Assembly (NCBI GenBank): GCA_943846595.1
Contig: OX044355.1
Coordinates: 1,852,199-1,916,198, forward strand
Direction: 5' to 3'
Origin: an uncultured Polaribacter sp.
GTDB taxonomy: Bacteria; Bacteroidota; Bacteroidia; Flavobacteriales; Flavobacteriaceae
DNA: 64,000 nucleotides
The translations under genes were made by a program, and so were the position numbers. Below, one piece after another: positions 36,385 to 46,734 of this stretch. The notes beneath the pieces were generated by a model, which made no database searches, was not told the DNA's origin, and saw only the letters and a list, made by a program, of their open reading frames with translations. Each line of letters opens with the position of its first letter. The first letter of the stretch is position 1.

Positions 36385-38307
36385 TTAGAACTGTAAACGT
36401 ACCCCTATTTTATAATTTCTCCCGCGGGTAGTATATCCTGCAATTTCTTGAAAATCTTCATTAAAGATATTGGTAACACTTCCGTAAAATGTAACATTGT
36501 TCTCTGGTAAACTATGATGTATAAAAAAGTCGACCAGCTGATAAGACGGCAATGCAACGTTTCCAAAATCTTTTGTAGCATCAACAAATCGATAACTTAA
36601 AGATGTAAACGTAGACGTTAATAGATGATAATCTGCTTTTATAAAAAATTTGTTTTGAGGAATTTTTAATAATAAACTTTCATCTCTATCGATAAAGGTA
36701 TAATTGGCAGAGAGACGCATTTTATCATTTGCCTTAAAAGTGATTTCTGTTTCAACTCCTTTTGCAGAAAAAGTCCCGAAATCGTTAATTGTTTGATAGC
36801 TAATTGGATCATATCCAATTTTATTGGTTTCTTCACGGTAGAAATAAGTAGCATTCAGTGCCAGTTTTTTGGAGAAAAGCAGTTCAAACCCTCCTTCTAT
36901 AGTTACATCCTCTTCGGGTAACAGCGTATCAATGCTAGGGAGTTTTGTAAAAATCTCCGAGAGTGTTGGGGTTACAAATGCCGTGCTGTAGGAAGCAAAA
37001 ATCTTTGCATCCTTTTCTAAAAAGAGAAAATTATAAGATGGGTTGACATTGAAAACAACATTTTGATCGTATTCACTATGAATATTCAAACGAGTACCTA
37101 GATTCAAATAAAATCCAAAGCTACTGCTATAATTAAACGACACATACGGATCGTAAAAATGTTGCTTTCCGCTTCCTTTTTCAATGGCACTGTAGGCTGT
37201 TTGTTGCTGCATGTCTTGAGATTGCGCCGTAAACCCAACTAAAAAAGAATATTTACTATTGATCTTATAATTATTAAACACATCTAGTCCATACACTTCA
37301 CCCTTAAAATAATCCTCAGAAGGTGTTTCATTTCTTTGAATTCCAGTAAAAAAAGTTCTCACTTTCAACATTCCTTTAGCGTATTTATAATCAGCATGCA
37401 CTCCAAATCTTTTTTGAGCACTTTTCAGTGTATTGTCTCGATCTGCGGGAGTACCTTCGTAAGTTACCGGATCATAATCGGTGCCATCAAAATCAGTAGA
37501 AAATTGGTTATAGCTAGTAAATACCCCAATTTTAAGTTTGTTACTTAGATGAAAGTTCAAATTAAATAAGAGGTTTTTTCGGGTGAATGCATCCTCCTCA
37601 AACAGCGTGTTGGTAATACTTTCTGCAGCAGACAACCCGTTTGAACTATTAGCACTTAAAGCTAGTAAATAATCTACATTCCCTAGCGTTCCATTCATGT
37701 TCAAGCTTGTCGCATAGGTATCTCCCGCAAAACGGGTGTCTTCAGAGGAGGTATTTGTACCAACCGAAGAGTTAAAAGTGGCGGCAAACTCTTTTTTAGA
37801 TGCCTTTTTTAAGAGGATATTTATAACACCAGTAGCGGCGCCTGTTCCGTATAAAGTAGACGAAGCTCCTTTTAAAACTTCAATACTTTCTATTTGACTG
37901 ATGTCTATTTGACGTAAGTCAAAATCGCCATTAAAGGAAGAAGGATCATTGACAGAAACACCATTGATTAAAATGGCAACTTGTCGGTTTCTACCTCCTC
38001 GAATGTAGTAGCCTAAATTCTGTCCTTTGGTACTGAAATTCCCATTAATTTCTACCCCTGGAACATCGTTTAATAAATCTAAAACAGTTTTTCCAGCGTT
38101 GTTTTTAATCGTTTCTTGAGAAATCTTGTAGATAATTTTACCAACATTTTTGGTATTGGTTTCAAACTTCGTAGCCGTAACAACCACTTCTTCTAGAGTT
38201 TCTACATTTTCTTTTTTTTCTTTTTGCGTTTCATTTTTTTGCGCAAAAAGGGTTGTGCTGGCAAAACTACATGCCAAAACACCTACAAATAAAATTTGCT
38301 TTTTCAT
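36385..38307 (-). CDS. TonB-dependent outer-membrane receptor, probably for cobalamin (BtuB-like)
   Basis: Outer-membrane import channel of 640 residues. I start at the ATG ending at 38307, which gives the signal peptide MKKQILFVGVLACSFASTTL; the longer frame adds 8 residues. A TonB-box-like EVVVTATK follows the signal peptide, then the plug domain (NDVPGVEINGNFSTKG, then SIEVLKGASSTLYGTGAATGVINI) and a beta barrel ending in aromatic YKIGVRLQF. The substrate is assigned from the cobalamin riboswitch in its leader and the divergent BtuF-like gene, and from its size close to BtuB, not from residues that contact cobalamin. Confidence 0.88.
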   Translation of the reverse strand: MKKQILFVGVLACSFASTTLFAQKNETQKEKKENVETLEEVVVTATKFETNTKNVGKIIYKISQETIKNNAGKTVLDLLNDVPGVEINGNFSTKGQNLGYYIRGGRNRQVAILINGVSVNDPSSFNGDFDLRQIDISQIESIEVLKGASSTLYGTGAATGVINILLKKASKKEFAATFNSSVGTNTSSEDTRFAGDTYATSLNMNGTLGNVDYLLALSANSSNGLSAAESITNTLFEEDAFTRKNLLFNLNFHLSNKLKIGVFTSYNQFSTDFDGTDYDPVTYEGTPADRDNTLKSAQKRFGVHADYKYAKGMLKVRTFFTGIQRNETPSEDYFKGEVYGLDVFNNYKINSKYSFLVGFTAQSQDMQQQTAYSAIEKGSGKQHFYDPYVSFNYSSSFGFYLNLGTRLNIHSEYDQNVVFNVNPSYNFLFLEKDAKIFASYSTAFVTPTLSEIFTKLPSIDTLLPEEDVTIEGGFELLFSKKLALNATYFYREETNKIGYDPISYQTINDFGTFSAKGVETEITFKANDKMRLSANYTFIDRDESLLLKIPQNKFFIKADYHLLTSTFTSLSYRFVDATKDFGNVALPSYQLVDFFIHHSLPENNVTFYGSVTNIFNEDFQEIAGYTTRGRNYKIGVRLQF

Positions 38308-38345
38308 TTTTTTTTGATTTAATTGAAACAATAAATCAGGTAAAT

Positions 38346-38400
38346 TTCGTATACGAACTAGTATTAGTACATAAACTTTTATCCCGAAAGTTTTTAACTC
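38346..38400 (-). promoter_or_regulatory. Structured leader between riboswitch and receptor start
   Basis: Contains the perfect 12-base palindrome TTCGTATACGAA (38346-38357) and a hairpin with stem AAACTTT (38373-38379) / AAAGTTT (38387-38393). Neither has a U run, so if this is the riboswitch expression platform it more likely acts on translation than on termination. Confidence 0.4.
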
Positions 38401-38406
38401 ATGATA

Positions 38407-38600
38407 ATGGGCAGGTCTCCTGACTTGTTTTTATGTTACTTTGCCTTCCCAATTATACATCAGTGGCAAAAGTTGAAGTAACATCCTCTAAAGAGGTACT
38501 GTCTACTGAAATGAATTCAGTAAAAGAGGCAGCATAAACTTACAGTTGCGGGAACAGTTCTGGATTTTAACCAGATTCCCTTTTAATTTGATAGCAAACG
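38407..38600 (-). ncRNA. Cobalamin riboswitch
   Basis: Read on the minus strand the leader has GGGAATCTGG with its pairing partner near CCAGAAC, GTTCCCGCAACTGTAAG, GCCACTG, GGGAAGGC and then AGTCAGGAGACCTGCC, the conserved B12-box and core of cobalamin riboswitches, in the right order over about 190 bases. It lies about 100 bases upstream of the TonB-dependent receptor start and should reduce its expression when adenosyl- or methylcobalamin is plentiful. End positions are estimated. Confidence 0.93.
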
Positions 38601-38693
38601 ATGGTGATATCAAAACCTAAAATCATTGCTAAACTAATATAAAAATTGCGAATACAAAATTGTTTTGTAAACTTGTACCAAAATTTAACATAA

Positions 38694-39833
38694 ATGAATA
38701 TTACTTGTTTAAAAATTGTATCTTTTGGATTGCTCATAGCGATTATCTCTTGTAAAAGAGAAGCACAGCCAGCAGTATTAAAATTGGCATCTGCAAAAAT
38801 CACATATGCCAAAGGCTTTGAAATTTTTGAAGAAAAGGGGTACAAGAAACTGATTATAAAATCTGCATATCAAAATGCTTCCAAAGTTGCTACCTATCAT
38901 CTTTATAAAAAAATGCCCATTACTGCATTGGCTAGCCCTCAATTTCATAGGATTCAAGTTCCCATAAAAAATATGGTGGTTACCTCTACCACTCACATTC
39001 CAATGGTTGAGCTGTTACAGTCAGAAAATGCCATTGTTGGATTTCCACATGGACAATATATTTCATCAAAACGCACAAGAAACTTGTTGGATACAGGAAA
39101 AATTGCTGAGCTTGGAAAAGAAGGTTCTTTAAATACCGAAATTTTATTGGATTTGCAGCCTGATCTCGTGGTTGGATACAGTGTTACTTCACCCGACAAA
39201 AGTTTAACAACGCTGCATAAAGCTGGAATTAACGTCATTTATAATGGCGATTGGCTCGAAGAAACTCCGTTAGGAAAAGCAGAGTGGATTAAGTTTTTTG
39301 GAGTTTTATTTGACAAAGAAAAACAGGCAGACAGTATCTTTAAAACAATTGAAACCAATTATATAAATGCTAAAAAAAGTGCTTTAGCGGGACTTCAAAA
39401 ACCGACGGTTTTATCGGGTGCAATTATGAGCAAAGACATTTGGAATTTACCGGCTGGCAAAAGTTTTGTTGCACAATTTTTAAAAGACGCAAATCTTTCT
39501 TATTTGTGGGAAGATACAAAAGGAAAAGGAAGTCTTTCTTTGAGTTTTGAAAGTGTTTTTGACAAGGGTTCAAATGCAGATTTTTGGATAGCTCCTGGCT
39601 ACTTCACTTCGAAAAAACAGCTTCTAGAAAGCAATGAATTGTATGCAAAATTCAAAGCATTTCAAGATGACCAAATCTATACACCAACCACAAAAAAAGG
39701 AGAATCGGGCGGTGTTCTTTATTATGAATTGGCAACAACAAGACCTGACTTGGTATTGAAGGACCTCATTAAAATTACAAATCCAGCATTGTTGCCCGAT
39801 TATGAATTGGTGTTTTTTGAAAAAATGAAATAA
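38694..39833 (+). CDS. ABC transporter substrate-binding lipoprotein (BtuF/FepB-like)
   Basis: 379 residues. The signal peptide ends in the lipobox IISC (Cys20), so it is a periplasmic lipoprotein. The body is a class III (helical-backbone) binding protein: PITALASPQFHRIQ, AIVGFPHGQYISS, EILLDLQPDLVVGYSVTSPD and VIYNGDWLEETPLGKAEWIKFFG, typical of cobalamin and siderophore binders. It is divergent from the riboswitch-controlled receptor, which supports cobalamin as cargo. The permease and ATPase (btuC, btuD) are not adjacent; the next gene is parC on the other strand. Confidence 0.85.
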   Translation: MNITCLKIVSFGLLIAIISCKREAQPAVLKLASAKITYAKGFEIFEEKGYKKLIIKSAYQNASKVATYHLYKKMPITALASPQFHRIQVPIKNMVVTSTTHIPMVELLQSENAIVGFPHGQYISSKRTRNLLDTGKIAELGKEGSLNTEILLDLQPDLVVGYSVTSPDKSLTTLHKAGINVIYNGDWLEETPLGKAEWIKFFGVLFDKEKQADSIFKTIETNYINAKKSALAGLQKPTVLSGAIMSKDIWNLPAGKSFVAQFLKDANLSYLWEDTKGKGSLSLSFESVFDKGSNADFWIAPGYFTSKKQLLESNELYAKFKAFQDDQIYTPTTKKGESGGVLYYELATTRPDLVLKDLIKITNPALLPDYELVFFEKMK

Positions 39834-39842
39834 TCTTTCTTT

Positions 39843-42575
39843 TTAAAAAAGAGATTGCTGGGTATCCTCGTCTGTACTTTCTTTTTTCTTTTGAATCGCT
39901 TTCTTTAAGAGTGCCTCTTTTTTAATTTCTTTACTTAGAAGCTCTGACTCAGAAGAGTTTTCAATTATAGGCACATCCATTGGCAACATTTCTTCAATAA
40001 TCTGCTCTTCTATGACTTCAATATCATCCGATGACGGTGGTTCTGGTGCTTCATAGGGCAATGGTTCCAATAGATTCACCTGCTTTATTTTATTGGTGGT
40101 TAATTGATTTCCTTGAGCTTTAATTCCTTTAACAGCGATAAAGGTTTCAAAATTAATGGTTTGATTTTCAAGATTTCTTTTGGAGTAGACAATTTCTGCT
40201 ATCGGCCTGTAATCTGTTGCCACAATTTCTAATTGCGATTTTGGATGGTCTGCAAAAAGAATTTCTTCTTTATCCGTGGTTTCAATAAGGAAGCGTTTGA
40301 TGTAGTATCGCTCCTTCTCTCCATCAAAATAAAGCATGGAAATGGGTTTGTTTGGCTTCCATTTTTCCAACACAATCATATCATTTTCAAAATGCATGGT
40401 CAAATCTGGTTTTACTGCTTTTGCTTTTCCACTTTGTGTAATGATGAGCAGCTTATCTTCTGCTTTAAATTCTCCTAAAAGATCTCCTCTATCGTCTACA
40501 TTTAACCGTTGCACCGCTTCATCAAACCATATCTTCCGTGGTTTTAAGGTAGAAACTCCTGCCGATTTAAATTCGATGGACTTAATGGTATATTTCGTAA
40601 TAGTATTTCCTCTTACTGCCCTGCCTTTTACGCTCAGGTCAGCAAAATCAAGATCCCATTTGAGTTTCTTTACACTTCCTACTGCACGAAGATTTACGGT
40701 AACAACCTCTGCCTCTCCATTTGGATTTGCCGAAAAATACAATACTTTAGAACCTTTGTTCCCATTGGTTAAATCGTATTCTTTGTCTCGAGTAACCGAA
40801 GTCACATTAAAACGTTTCATGTATGAAGGACCTTTTGCCCCATCTCGATACATGAAATTATAAACCGTTCGTTTGTCTTTCTTTTTAAAGATAGCTACAT
40901 GAATGATGTCTTTACCAACAAAGATTTTAGCATCTATTTTTGTGACCGTCATTTTACCGTCTTTTCTAAAAACAATCACATCATCGATGTCCGAACAATC
41001 GGTTACAAATTCATCTCTTTTAAGTGAGGTTCCAATAAAACCTTCTTCTCTATTCACATAAAGCTTGGCATTGTTCATGGCTACCTTAGAGGCAACAATA
41101 TCGTCAAATATTCGAATATCAGTTTTGCGTTCTTTGCCTTTTCCGTAAGCCGCTTTTAAACGCTTAAAGTAATCGATTGCAAATACAATTAAGTTGGCTA
41201 AATGCCCTTTTACAACAGCAATCCTATCTTCCAAACCTTGAATAAACTGCTTGGCTTTATCAATATCAAATTTTGATATTTTTTTGATTCTGATTTCTGT
41301 TAAACGAACTATATCTTCCTCACTGATTGCGCGTTTTAAATGTTTTATATGCGGTTTTAATCCGGCATCAATTGCTTGAATAACACCTTCCCAAGTTTCT
41401 TGATCTTCAATATCTCGATAGATTCTGTTTTCAATAAAAATACGTTCCAAAGAAGAAAAATGCCATTGTTCCTCCAATTCGTTCAATTGAATTTCCAATT
41501 CCTTTTTCAACAAGTCTACCGTTAAATCTGTGGAATGCTTTAAAATTTCACTAACACCCACAAAAACGGGTTTATTGTCTTCAATAGTACAACACAAAGG
41601 TGAAATCGAATTTTCACAATTGGTAAATGCATACAACGCATCAATGGTTTTATCTGGTGAAACGTTTGGTGGTAAATGCACTACGATTTCTACTTCTGCA
41701 GCCGTGTTGTCTTCTATTTTTTTAATTTTTATTTTCCCTTTTTCATTGGCTTTGATGATGCTATCAATCAAATTAGTAGTGGTGGTTCCAAAAGGAATCT
41801 CATTGATGACCAATGTCTTTTTGTCAACTTGAGTAATTTTTGCTCGAACGCGAACTTTTCCGCCTCGTTTTCCATCATTGTAATTGGTAAAATCTGCAAT
41901 ACCACCCGTTAAAAAATCGGGTAAAATCGTAAAACTTCTTCCTTTTAAGTACTTGATAGAAGCATCAATCAATTCATTAAAATTATGGGGGAGAATTTTA
42001 GTAGATAGGCCCACTGCAATTCCCTCAGCTCCTTGTGCCAAAAGTAGTGGAAACTTTACAGGCAGGTCTATGGGTTCTTTTCTTCTCCCATCATAGGACA
42101 TTTTCCAATCGGTTGTTTTTGGATTGAAAACAACTTCTAAAGCAAATTTTGACAAACGAGCTTCTATATACCGAGAGGCTGCTGCACGGTCCCCTGTAAG
42201 AATGTTTCCCCAGTTTCCTTGCATGTCAATGAGCAATTCTTTTTGACCAATTTGTACCATAGCATCTGCAATGGAAGCGTCTCCATGAGGATGATATTGC
42301 ATGGTATGTCCAACAATATTCGCTACTTTGTTATAGCGTCCATCATCCAAATCTTTCATCGAATGCATAATTCTACGCTGTACGGGTTTTAGTCCATCTT
42401 CTAAGGATGGAACCGCTCTCTCTAAAATTACATAAGAAGCATAATCTAAAAACCACTCCTTGTACATCCCTGTAACTTTGGTAATGGTTTCAACAGTTTC
42501 GTTCTGATGATCGAGCGCTTCTGTTTGATTTTTTAATGCGTCTTGGTGTTCGTTGTCGTTTATTTCTTCACTCAT
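39843..42575 (-). CDS. parC: DNA topoisomerase IV subunit A (ParC/GyrA family)
   Basis: Cuts and rejoins DNA in the type IIA enzyme that separates daughter chromosomes. 910 residues: winged-helix start at WFLDYASYVILERAVPSLEDG, quinolone-determining loop HPHGDASIADAM, catalytic Tyr136 in AAASRYIEA, a coiled-coil tower domain, and a beta-pinwheel region lacking the GyrA box (Q-R-R-G-G-x-G), which favours topoisomerase IV over gyrase. The last 80 residues are acidic then basic low complexity. The gene starts 3 bases after parE, forming an operon. Convergent with the BtuF-like gene, the stops only 9 bases apart. Confidence 0.93.
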   Translation of the reverse strand: MSEEINDNEHQDALKNQTEALDHQNETVETITKVTGMYKEWFLDYASYVILERAVPSLEDGLKPVQRRIMHSMKDLDDGRYNKVANIVGHTMQYHPHGDASIADAMVQIGQKELLIDMQGNWGNILTGDRAAASRYIEARLSKFALEVVFNPKTTDWKMSYDGRRKEPIDLPVKFPLLLAQGAEGIAVGLSTKILPHNFNELIDASIKYLKGRSFTILPDFLTGGIADFTNYNDGKRGGKVRVRAKITQVDKKTLVINEIPFGTTTTNLIDSIIKANEKGKIKIKKIEDNTAAEVEIVVHLPPNVSPDKTIDALYAFTNCENSISPLCCTIEDNKPVFVGVSEILKHSTDLTVDLLKKELEIQLNELEEQWHFSSLERIFIENRIYRDIEDQETWEGVIQAIDAGLKPHIKHLKRAISEEDIVRLTEIRIKKISKFDIDKAKQFIQGLEDRIAVVKGHLANLIVFAIDYFKRLKAAYGKGKERKTDIRIFDDIVASKVAMNNAKLYVNREEGFIGTSLKRDEFVTDCSDIDDVIVFRKDGKMTVTKIDAKIFVGKDIIHVAIFKKKDKRTVYNFMYRDGAKGPSYMKRFNVTSVTRDKEYDLTNGNKGSKVLYFSANPNGEAEVVTVNLRAVGSVKKLKWDLDFADLSVKGRAVRGNTITKYTIKSIEFKSAGVSTLKPRKIWFDEAVQRLNVDDRGDLLGEFKAEDKLLIITQSGKAKAVKPDLTMHFENDMIVLEKWKPNKPISMLYFDGEKERYYIKRFLIETTDKEEILFADHPKSQLEIVATDYRPIAEIVYSKRNLENQTINFETFIAVKGIKAQGNQLTTNKIKQVNLLEPLPYEAPEPPSSDDIEVIEEQIIEEMLPMDVPIIENSSESELLSKEIKKEALLKKAIQKKKESTDEDTQQSLF

Positions 42576-42578
42576 ATG

Positions 42579-44438
42579 CTACACTTCGTCTTCTATGGTA
42601 TCCAACTCTACTTTTAAATTCTCGATGATAAATTTCTGCCTATCTGGGGTGTTTTTCCCCATATAGAATTGCAACATTTCTTCGATTGACATTTCTTTGT
42701 CTAACATTACTGGGTCTAATCGGATGTCATCTCCAATAAAATGAACAAATTCATTGGGTGAAATCTCTCCCAATCCTTTAAATCGAGTTATCTCGGGCTT
42801 TCCTCTTAATTTTTCTATCGCATAACGTTTTTCATCATCAGAATAACAATAATGCGTTTCTTTCTTATTTCGTACTCGAAACAAAGGGGTTTCTAAAATG
42901 TACAAATGTCCTTCTTTGATCAATTCTGGAAAAAATTGTAAGAAAAAAGTAATCAATAACAATCGAATGTGCATCCCATCAACATCGGCATCCGTTGCAA
43001 TAACAATATTGTTATAGCGCAATCCCTCCAAACCATCTTCAATATTTAATGCTGCTTGTAATAAATTAAACTCTTCATTCTCGTACACAATTTTTTTACT
43101 CAGTCCATAAGAGTTTAAGGGTTTCCCTTTTAAACTAAAAACGGCTTGGGTATTTACATTTCTCGATTTGGTAATAGAACCTGAAGCAGAATCTCCCTCG
43201 GTAATAAACAGAGTTGATTCTAAATAATTTTGTTTCTTTATATCGCCTAAATGGATTCTACAGTCTCGCAATTTCTTATTATGTAAACTTGATTTCTTGG
43301 CTCTATCTCTTGCAAGTTTCCGAATTCCTGAAAGTTCTTTTCGTTCTTTTTCTGCTTGAATTATTTTCTTTTGAAGTTTCTCGGCAACCTCTACATTTTT
43401 ATGGAGGTAATTATCAAGCTGTGTTTTTACAAAGTCGTTAATATAGGTTCTTACTGTGGATAAATCTCCGCCCATTTCGGTAGATCCAAGCTTTGTTTTA
43501 GTCTGACTCTCAAAAACAGGTTCCATCACTTTAATGGCAATGGCAGAAATAATTGATTTTCGTACATCGGAAGCTTCAAAGTTTTTACCATAAAACTCAC
43601 GCACGGTTTTTACAATGGCTTCTCTAAATGCGGCTTGATGGGTTCCCCCTTGGGTGGTATATTGTCCGTTTACAAACGAATGGTATTCCTCTGAATATTG
43701 GGTTTTACTATGGGTAATAGCAACTTCAATTTCATCTCCTTTTAAATGAATGATTGGATACAACATATCTGCTAGATTGTTATTGTCTTCCAGTAAATCT
43801 TTCAATCCATTTTCTGAAAAGAATTTCTCTCCGTTAAAGATGATGGTCAATCCAGGATTTAAATATACATAGTATTTCAGCATTTTTGCTACATACTCAT
43901 TTCGGTATTTATAGTTTTTAAAAATCGCTTCATCTGGAATAAAAGAAACCTTGGTTCCTTTTCTACGAGAGGTTTCTTCTAAAAACTCTTGGTCTGTAAG
44001 ATTACCTTGACTGAACTCTGCCGAAGCAGATTTTCCATCTCTGGAAGATTCTACTCTAAAAAAAGAGGACAATGCATTTACCGCTTTGGTACCAACTCCA
44101 TTTAAACCTACCGATTTTTTAAAGGCTTTCGAATCGTATTTTCCACCAGTATTCATTTTAGAAACCACGTCTACAACCTTTCCTAAGGGAATTCCTCGAC
44201 CATAATCACGCACAGTAACTTTACTCCCTTGTATCGAAATTTCGATAGATTTCCCAGCGCCCATGACATATTCATCTATAGAGTTGTCTAAGACTTCTTT
44301 TACCAAGATATAGATCCCATCATCGGCAGAAGATCCATCTCCCAACTTACCAATGTACATTCCGGGGCGCATTCTGATGTGTTCTTTCCAATCTAATGAT
44401 CGAATATTATCTTCTGTATATTTGGATTCTTGACTCAT
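42579..44438 (-). CDS. parE: DNA topoisomerase IV subunit B (ParE)
   Basis: ATPase subunit of topoisomerase IV. 619 residues with the GHKL ATP site ([11 protein letters not shown], then YGRGIPLG and [14 protein letters not shown]), the transducer domain, and a TOPRIM domain with EGDSASGS and the [11 protein letters not shown]g site near residue 490. It ends at [11 protein letters not shown], the conserved type IIA tail. Length fits ParE (about 630), shorter than GyrB. parC follows after 3 bases. The upstream region is shared with the divergent lysA gene. Confidence 0.95.
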   Translation of the reverse strand: MSQESKYTEDNIRSLDWKEHIRMRPGMYIGKLGDGSSADDGIYILVKEVLDNSIDEYVMGAGKSIEISIQGSKVTVRDYGRGIPLGKVVDVVSKMNTGGKYDSKAFKKSVGLNGVGTKAVNALSSFFRVESSRDGKSASAEFSQGNLTDQEFLEETSRRKGTKVSFIPDEAIFKNYKYRNEYVAKMLKYYVYLNPGLTIIFNGEKFFSENGLKDLLEDNNNLADMLYPIIHLKGDEIEVAITHSKTQYSEEYHSFVNGQYTTQGGTHQAAFREAIVKTVREFYGKNFEASDVRKSIISAIAIKVMEPVFESQTKTKLGSTEMGGDLSTVRTYINDFVKTQLDNYLHKNVEVAEKLQKKIIQAEKERKELSGIRKLARDRAKKSSLHNKKLRDCRIHLGDIKKQNYLESTLFITEGDSASGSITKSRNVNTQAVFSLKGKPLNSYGLSKKIVYENEEFNLLQAALNIEDGLEGLRYNNIVIATDADVDGMHIRLLLITFFLQFFPELIKEGHLYILETPLFRVRNKKETHYCYSDDEKRYAIEKLRGKPEITRFKGLGEISPNEFVHFIGDDIRLDPVMLDKEMSIEEMLQFYMGKNTPDRQKFIIENLKVELDTIEDEV

Positions 44439-44698
44439 AAAATAGCGTACTACAATTAACTGTGAAGTGATAGCTAAAATAGGATTTAACCTAGAAAAAT
44501 AAAATGGCTTTTTTAATTAGTTATCAACAGGATTTCAACGAAGATTCAGCTGTACTTTTTACATCTTTTCATAAAGGAAAACAAGCATTTAAAAAATTAA
44601 AAATCGCCTGCTTAAGGACTCATTTTAAGTGTAAAAATCACAAAAAAAAACAATTTGTTGTATTTTTAAACAAATACTGTCAGCGCTTGTAATTTGGC

Positions 44699-44706
44699 TA
44701 GTTTTG
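44699..44706 (+). promoter_or_regulatory. Candidate -7 promoter element of lysA
   Basis: TAGTTTTG matches TAnnTTTG and lies 26 bases before the GTG at 44733. An in-frame TTG at 44694 overlaps the box and so cannot be the start if this promoter is used. Confidence 0.45.
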
Positions 44707-44732
44707 TCAAAAATAAAAAAAACGAAACAACC

Positions 44733-45941
44733 GTGGAAAGAACACAACTTTTAGCATTGGCAAACAAATATGGGAGCCCATTATATGTTTATGATACCGA
44801 CAAAATTGAAGCCCAATACAACCGATTAACTAGTGCATTTAGTAGTGTAAAAAGCTTAAAATTGAATTATGCTGTGAAAGCCCTTTCCAACATCAACATT
44901 TTAAAGTTTTTTAAAAATATTGGTGCCGGCCTAGATACAGTTTCTATTCAGGAAGTACAATTAGGATTGACCACTGGTATAGCTCCTAAAAAAATTATTT
45001 TTACGCCCAATGGTGTCTCTTTAAAAGAAATTGAAGAAGTAGCGAAATTGGGAGTTCAAATTAATATTGACAATCTGTCTATTTTAGAGTTGTTTGGTCA
45101 GAAACATCCAGAGATTCCAGTGTGTATTCGCATCAATCCACACATAATGGCAGGCGGAAATTCTAAGATTTCCGTGGGACATATCGATTCTAAATTTGGA
45201 ATTTCTATCCACCAAGTTCCCCACATTAAGCGTGTTGTAGAAAACACAGGAATGAACATCAATGGAATTCACATGCACACAGGTTCTGATATTTTAGATA
45301 TCGATACATTTTTGCGTGCCACAGAAATTTTATTTGATGTTGCTAAACAGTTTGACAACATTGATTTTATTGATTTTGGGAGTGGTTTTAAAGTGCCCTA
45401 TAAAGAGGGGGATATTTCTACAGATATCGAACAATTGGGATTGCAATTGTCAGAACGATTTAATGCATTTTGTATAGAGTATGGTAAAGAAATCACCCTC
45501 ATGTTTGAACCAGGTAAATTTTTAGTTTCCGAAGCAGGTGTATTTTTAGCAAAAGTAAATGTTGTCAAACAAACTACTTCCACTGTTTTTGCACATGTAG
45601 ACTCTGGCTTTAACCACCTGGTAAGGCCCATGATGTATGACTCTTATCATCAAATTACCAATATATCAAACCCAGAAGGAAGAGATCGTTATTATTCTGT
45701 GGTAGGGTATATTTGTGAAACCGATACCTTTGGATCTAATAGACGCATCGCAGAAATCTCTGAAGAAGATGTCTTATGTTTTCACAACGCGGGTGCCTAT
45801 TGTTTCTCTATGGCATCCAATTACAATTCCCGCTATTTGCCTGCAGAGGTTATGGTAAACCAAGGAAAAGATTATTTAATCAGAAAAAGACAAACCATTA
45901 AAGACATTTTACACAACCAAGAAATCATAGAACTGTCTTAA
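44733..45941 (+). CDS. lysA: Diaminopimelate decarboxylase
   Basis: PLP enzyme that makes L-lysine from meso-diaminopimelate. No ATG is available: I choose GTG at 44733 (402 residues), since the conserved protein starts near ERTQLLALANKYGSPLYVY and a TAGTTTTG promoter box lies between this codon and the alternative TTG at 44694 (415 residues). Clear motifs: PLP lysine K49 in NYAVKALSN, HMHTGSDI, the glycine-rich DFGSGFKVP, MFEPGKFLV, and CETDTFG with the active-site Cys. It is divergent from parE and followed by a terminator. The decarboxylase for arginine or ornithine is less likely because of the CETDTFG form. Confidence 0.9.
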   Translation: MERTQLLALANKYGSPLYVYDTDKIEAQYNRLTSAFSSVKSLKLNYAVKALSNINILKFFKNIGAGLDTVSIQEVQLGLTTGIAPKKIIFTPNGVSLKEIEEVAKLGVQINIDNLSILELFGQKHPEIPVCIRINPHIMAGGNSKISVGHIDSKFGISIHQVPHIKRVVENTGMNINGIHMHTGSDILDIDTFLRATEILFDVAKQFDNIDFIDFGSGFKVPYKEGDISTDIEQLGLQLSERFNAFCIEYGKEITLMFEPGKFLVSEAGVFLAKVNVVKQTTSTVFAHVDSGFNHLVRPMMYDSYHQITNISNPEGRDRYYSVVGYICETDTFGSNRRIAEISEEDVLCFHNAGAYCFSMASNYNSRYLPAEVMVNQGKDYLIRKRQTIKDILHNQEIIELS

Positions 45942-45964
45942 AAAAAACAATACATTACAATTTT

Positions 45965-46012
45965 ATCCACTTTTAAATGGAAGGACCCCTTCTTTTTTCT
46001 AGTGGATTTTTT
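45965..46012 (+). terminator. Terminator after lysA
   Basis: Outer stem ATCCACT (45965-45971) / AGTGGAT (46001-46007) around an inner hairpin GAAGG / CCTTC (45980-45992), followed by a T run. It lies 24 bases after the lysA stop. Confidence 0.65.
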
Positions 46013-46148
46013 ATACATTTATACTTCAGCTAAAAACAACAACTTATCATGAAAATTTTAGGCATAGAAAGTAATTATGAGAGTTAGTAAAAAGAACTAT
46101 CAATGGAGAATTGATGTTGGATTTTAAAATGATTTAATCTTTACTTTT

Positions 46149-46667
46149 ATGAAAATCGAGCTTTCTACCCTTGAAAACATCCCTGAAATAATGACGATTA
46201 TCAATGATGCCAAAGAACTTTTAGCAGCTTTAAAAATTGATCAATGGCAAAATGGATATCCAAATGCAGCTCAAGTTGAAGCAGATATTTTAAAAGGAGA
46301 AAGTTACGTGGTATTGAATGATGAAAATCAAGTGATCGCTACTTCAATGTTTACAACAAACAAAGAACCCACCTATCAAATAATTGAAGAAGGTTCATGG
46401 AAAGTTGACGAATCAAAAAACTACGGAGTTATCCACCGAATGGCCATCAAAAAAGAATACCGAAAACAGGGTTTAGCAACACTACTATTTGATGAATTTC
46501 ATCAACAACTAAAAAGCAAAAACATTCAAAGCTTAAAAATTGACACCCACGAAGAAAATCTTGGAATGCAAGCACTCATTAAAAAAATAGGGTATCAATA
46601 CTGTGGTGTAATTTACACGAATTACGGCGCTAAAAGACTGGCCTTCGAAAAAGTAATTCAGAAATAA
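46149..46667 (+). CDS. GNAT-family N-acetyltransferase
   Basis: 172 residues. GCN5-related acetyltransferase fold with the acetyl-CoA loop in the pattern VIHRMAIKKEYRKQGLATLL (beta-4 and the R/Q-x-x-G-x-A motif RKQGLA), then IKIDTHEENLGMQALIKKIG and GYQYCGVIYT in the second half. Acceptor unknown. The AWQNGYP-like motif DQWQNGYPNAAQVE near residue 36 is common in a group of small GNATs of Firmicutes and Bacteroidota. It stands alone between lysA and topB. Confidence 0.88.
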   Translation: MKIELSTLENIPEIMTIINDAKELLAALKIDQWQNGYPNAAQVEADILKGESYVVLNDENQVIATSMFTTNKEPTYQIIEEGSWKVDESKNYGVIHRMAIKKEYRKQGLATLLFDEFHQQLKSKNIQSLKIDTHEENLGMQALIKKIGYQYCGVIYTNYGAKRLAFEKVIQK

Positions 46668-46734
46668 TTCAATTTTAAAAGTATCCTAACAATGACTTGC
46701 AGAATTATCAGTATAGATATTGATCTGAAACGAG

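Noticed and set aside
44504..44692. 62-codon open frame between parE and lysA
   Set aside because: No recognisable motif, no promoter box at a useful distance, and it ends inside the lysA promoter region.
44439..44732. Possible lysine riboswitch before lysA
   Set aside because: The region lacks the conserved L-box core and the candidate promoter leaves a leader of only about 25 bases.
46049..46087. Short frame reading MKILGIESNYES, similar to the start of several enzymes
   Set aside because: Only 12 codons, with nothing recognisable in any frame behind it. It could be the remnant of a lost gene, but it cannot be shown.
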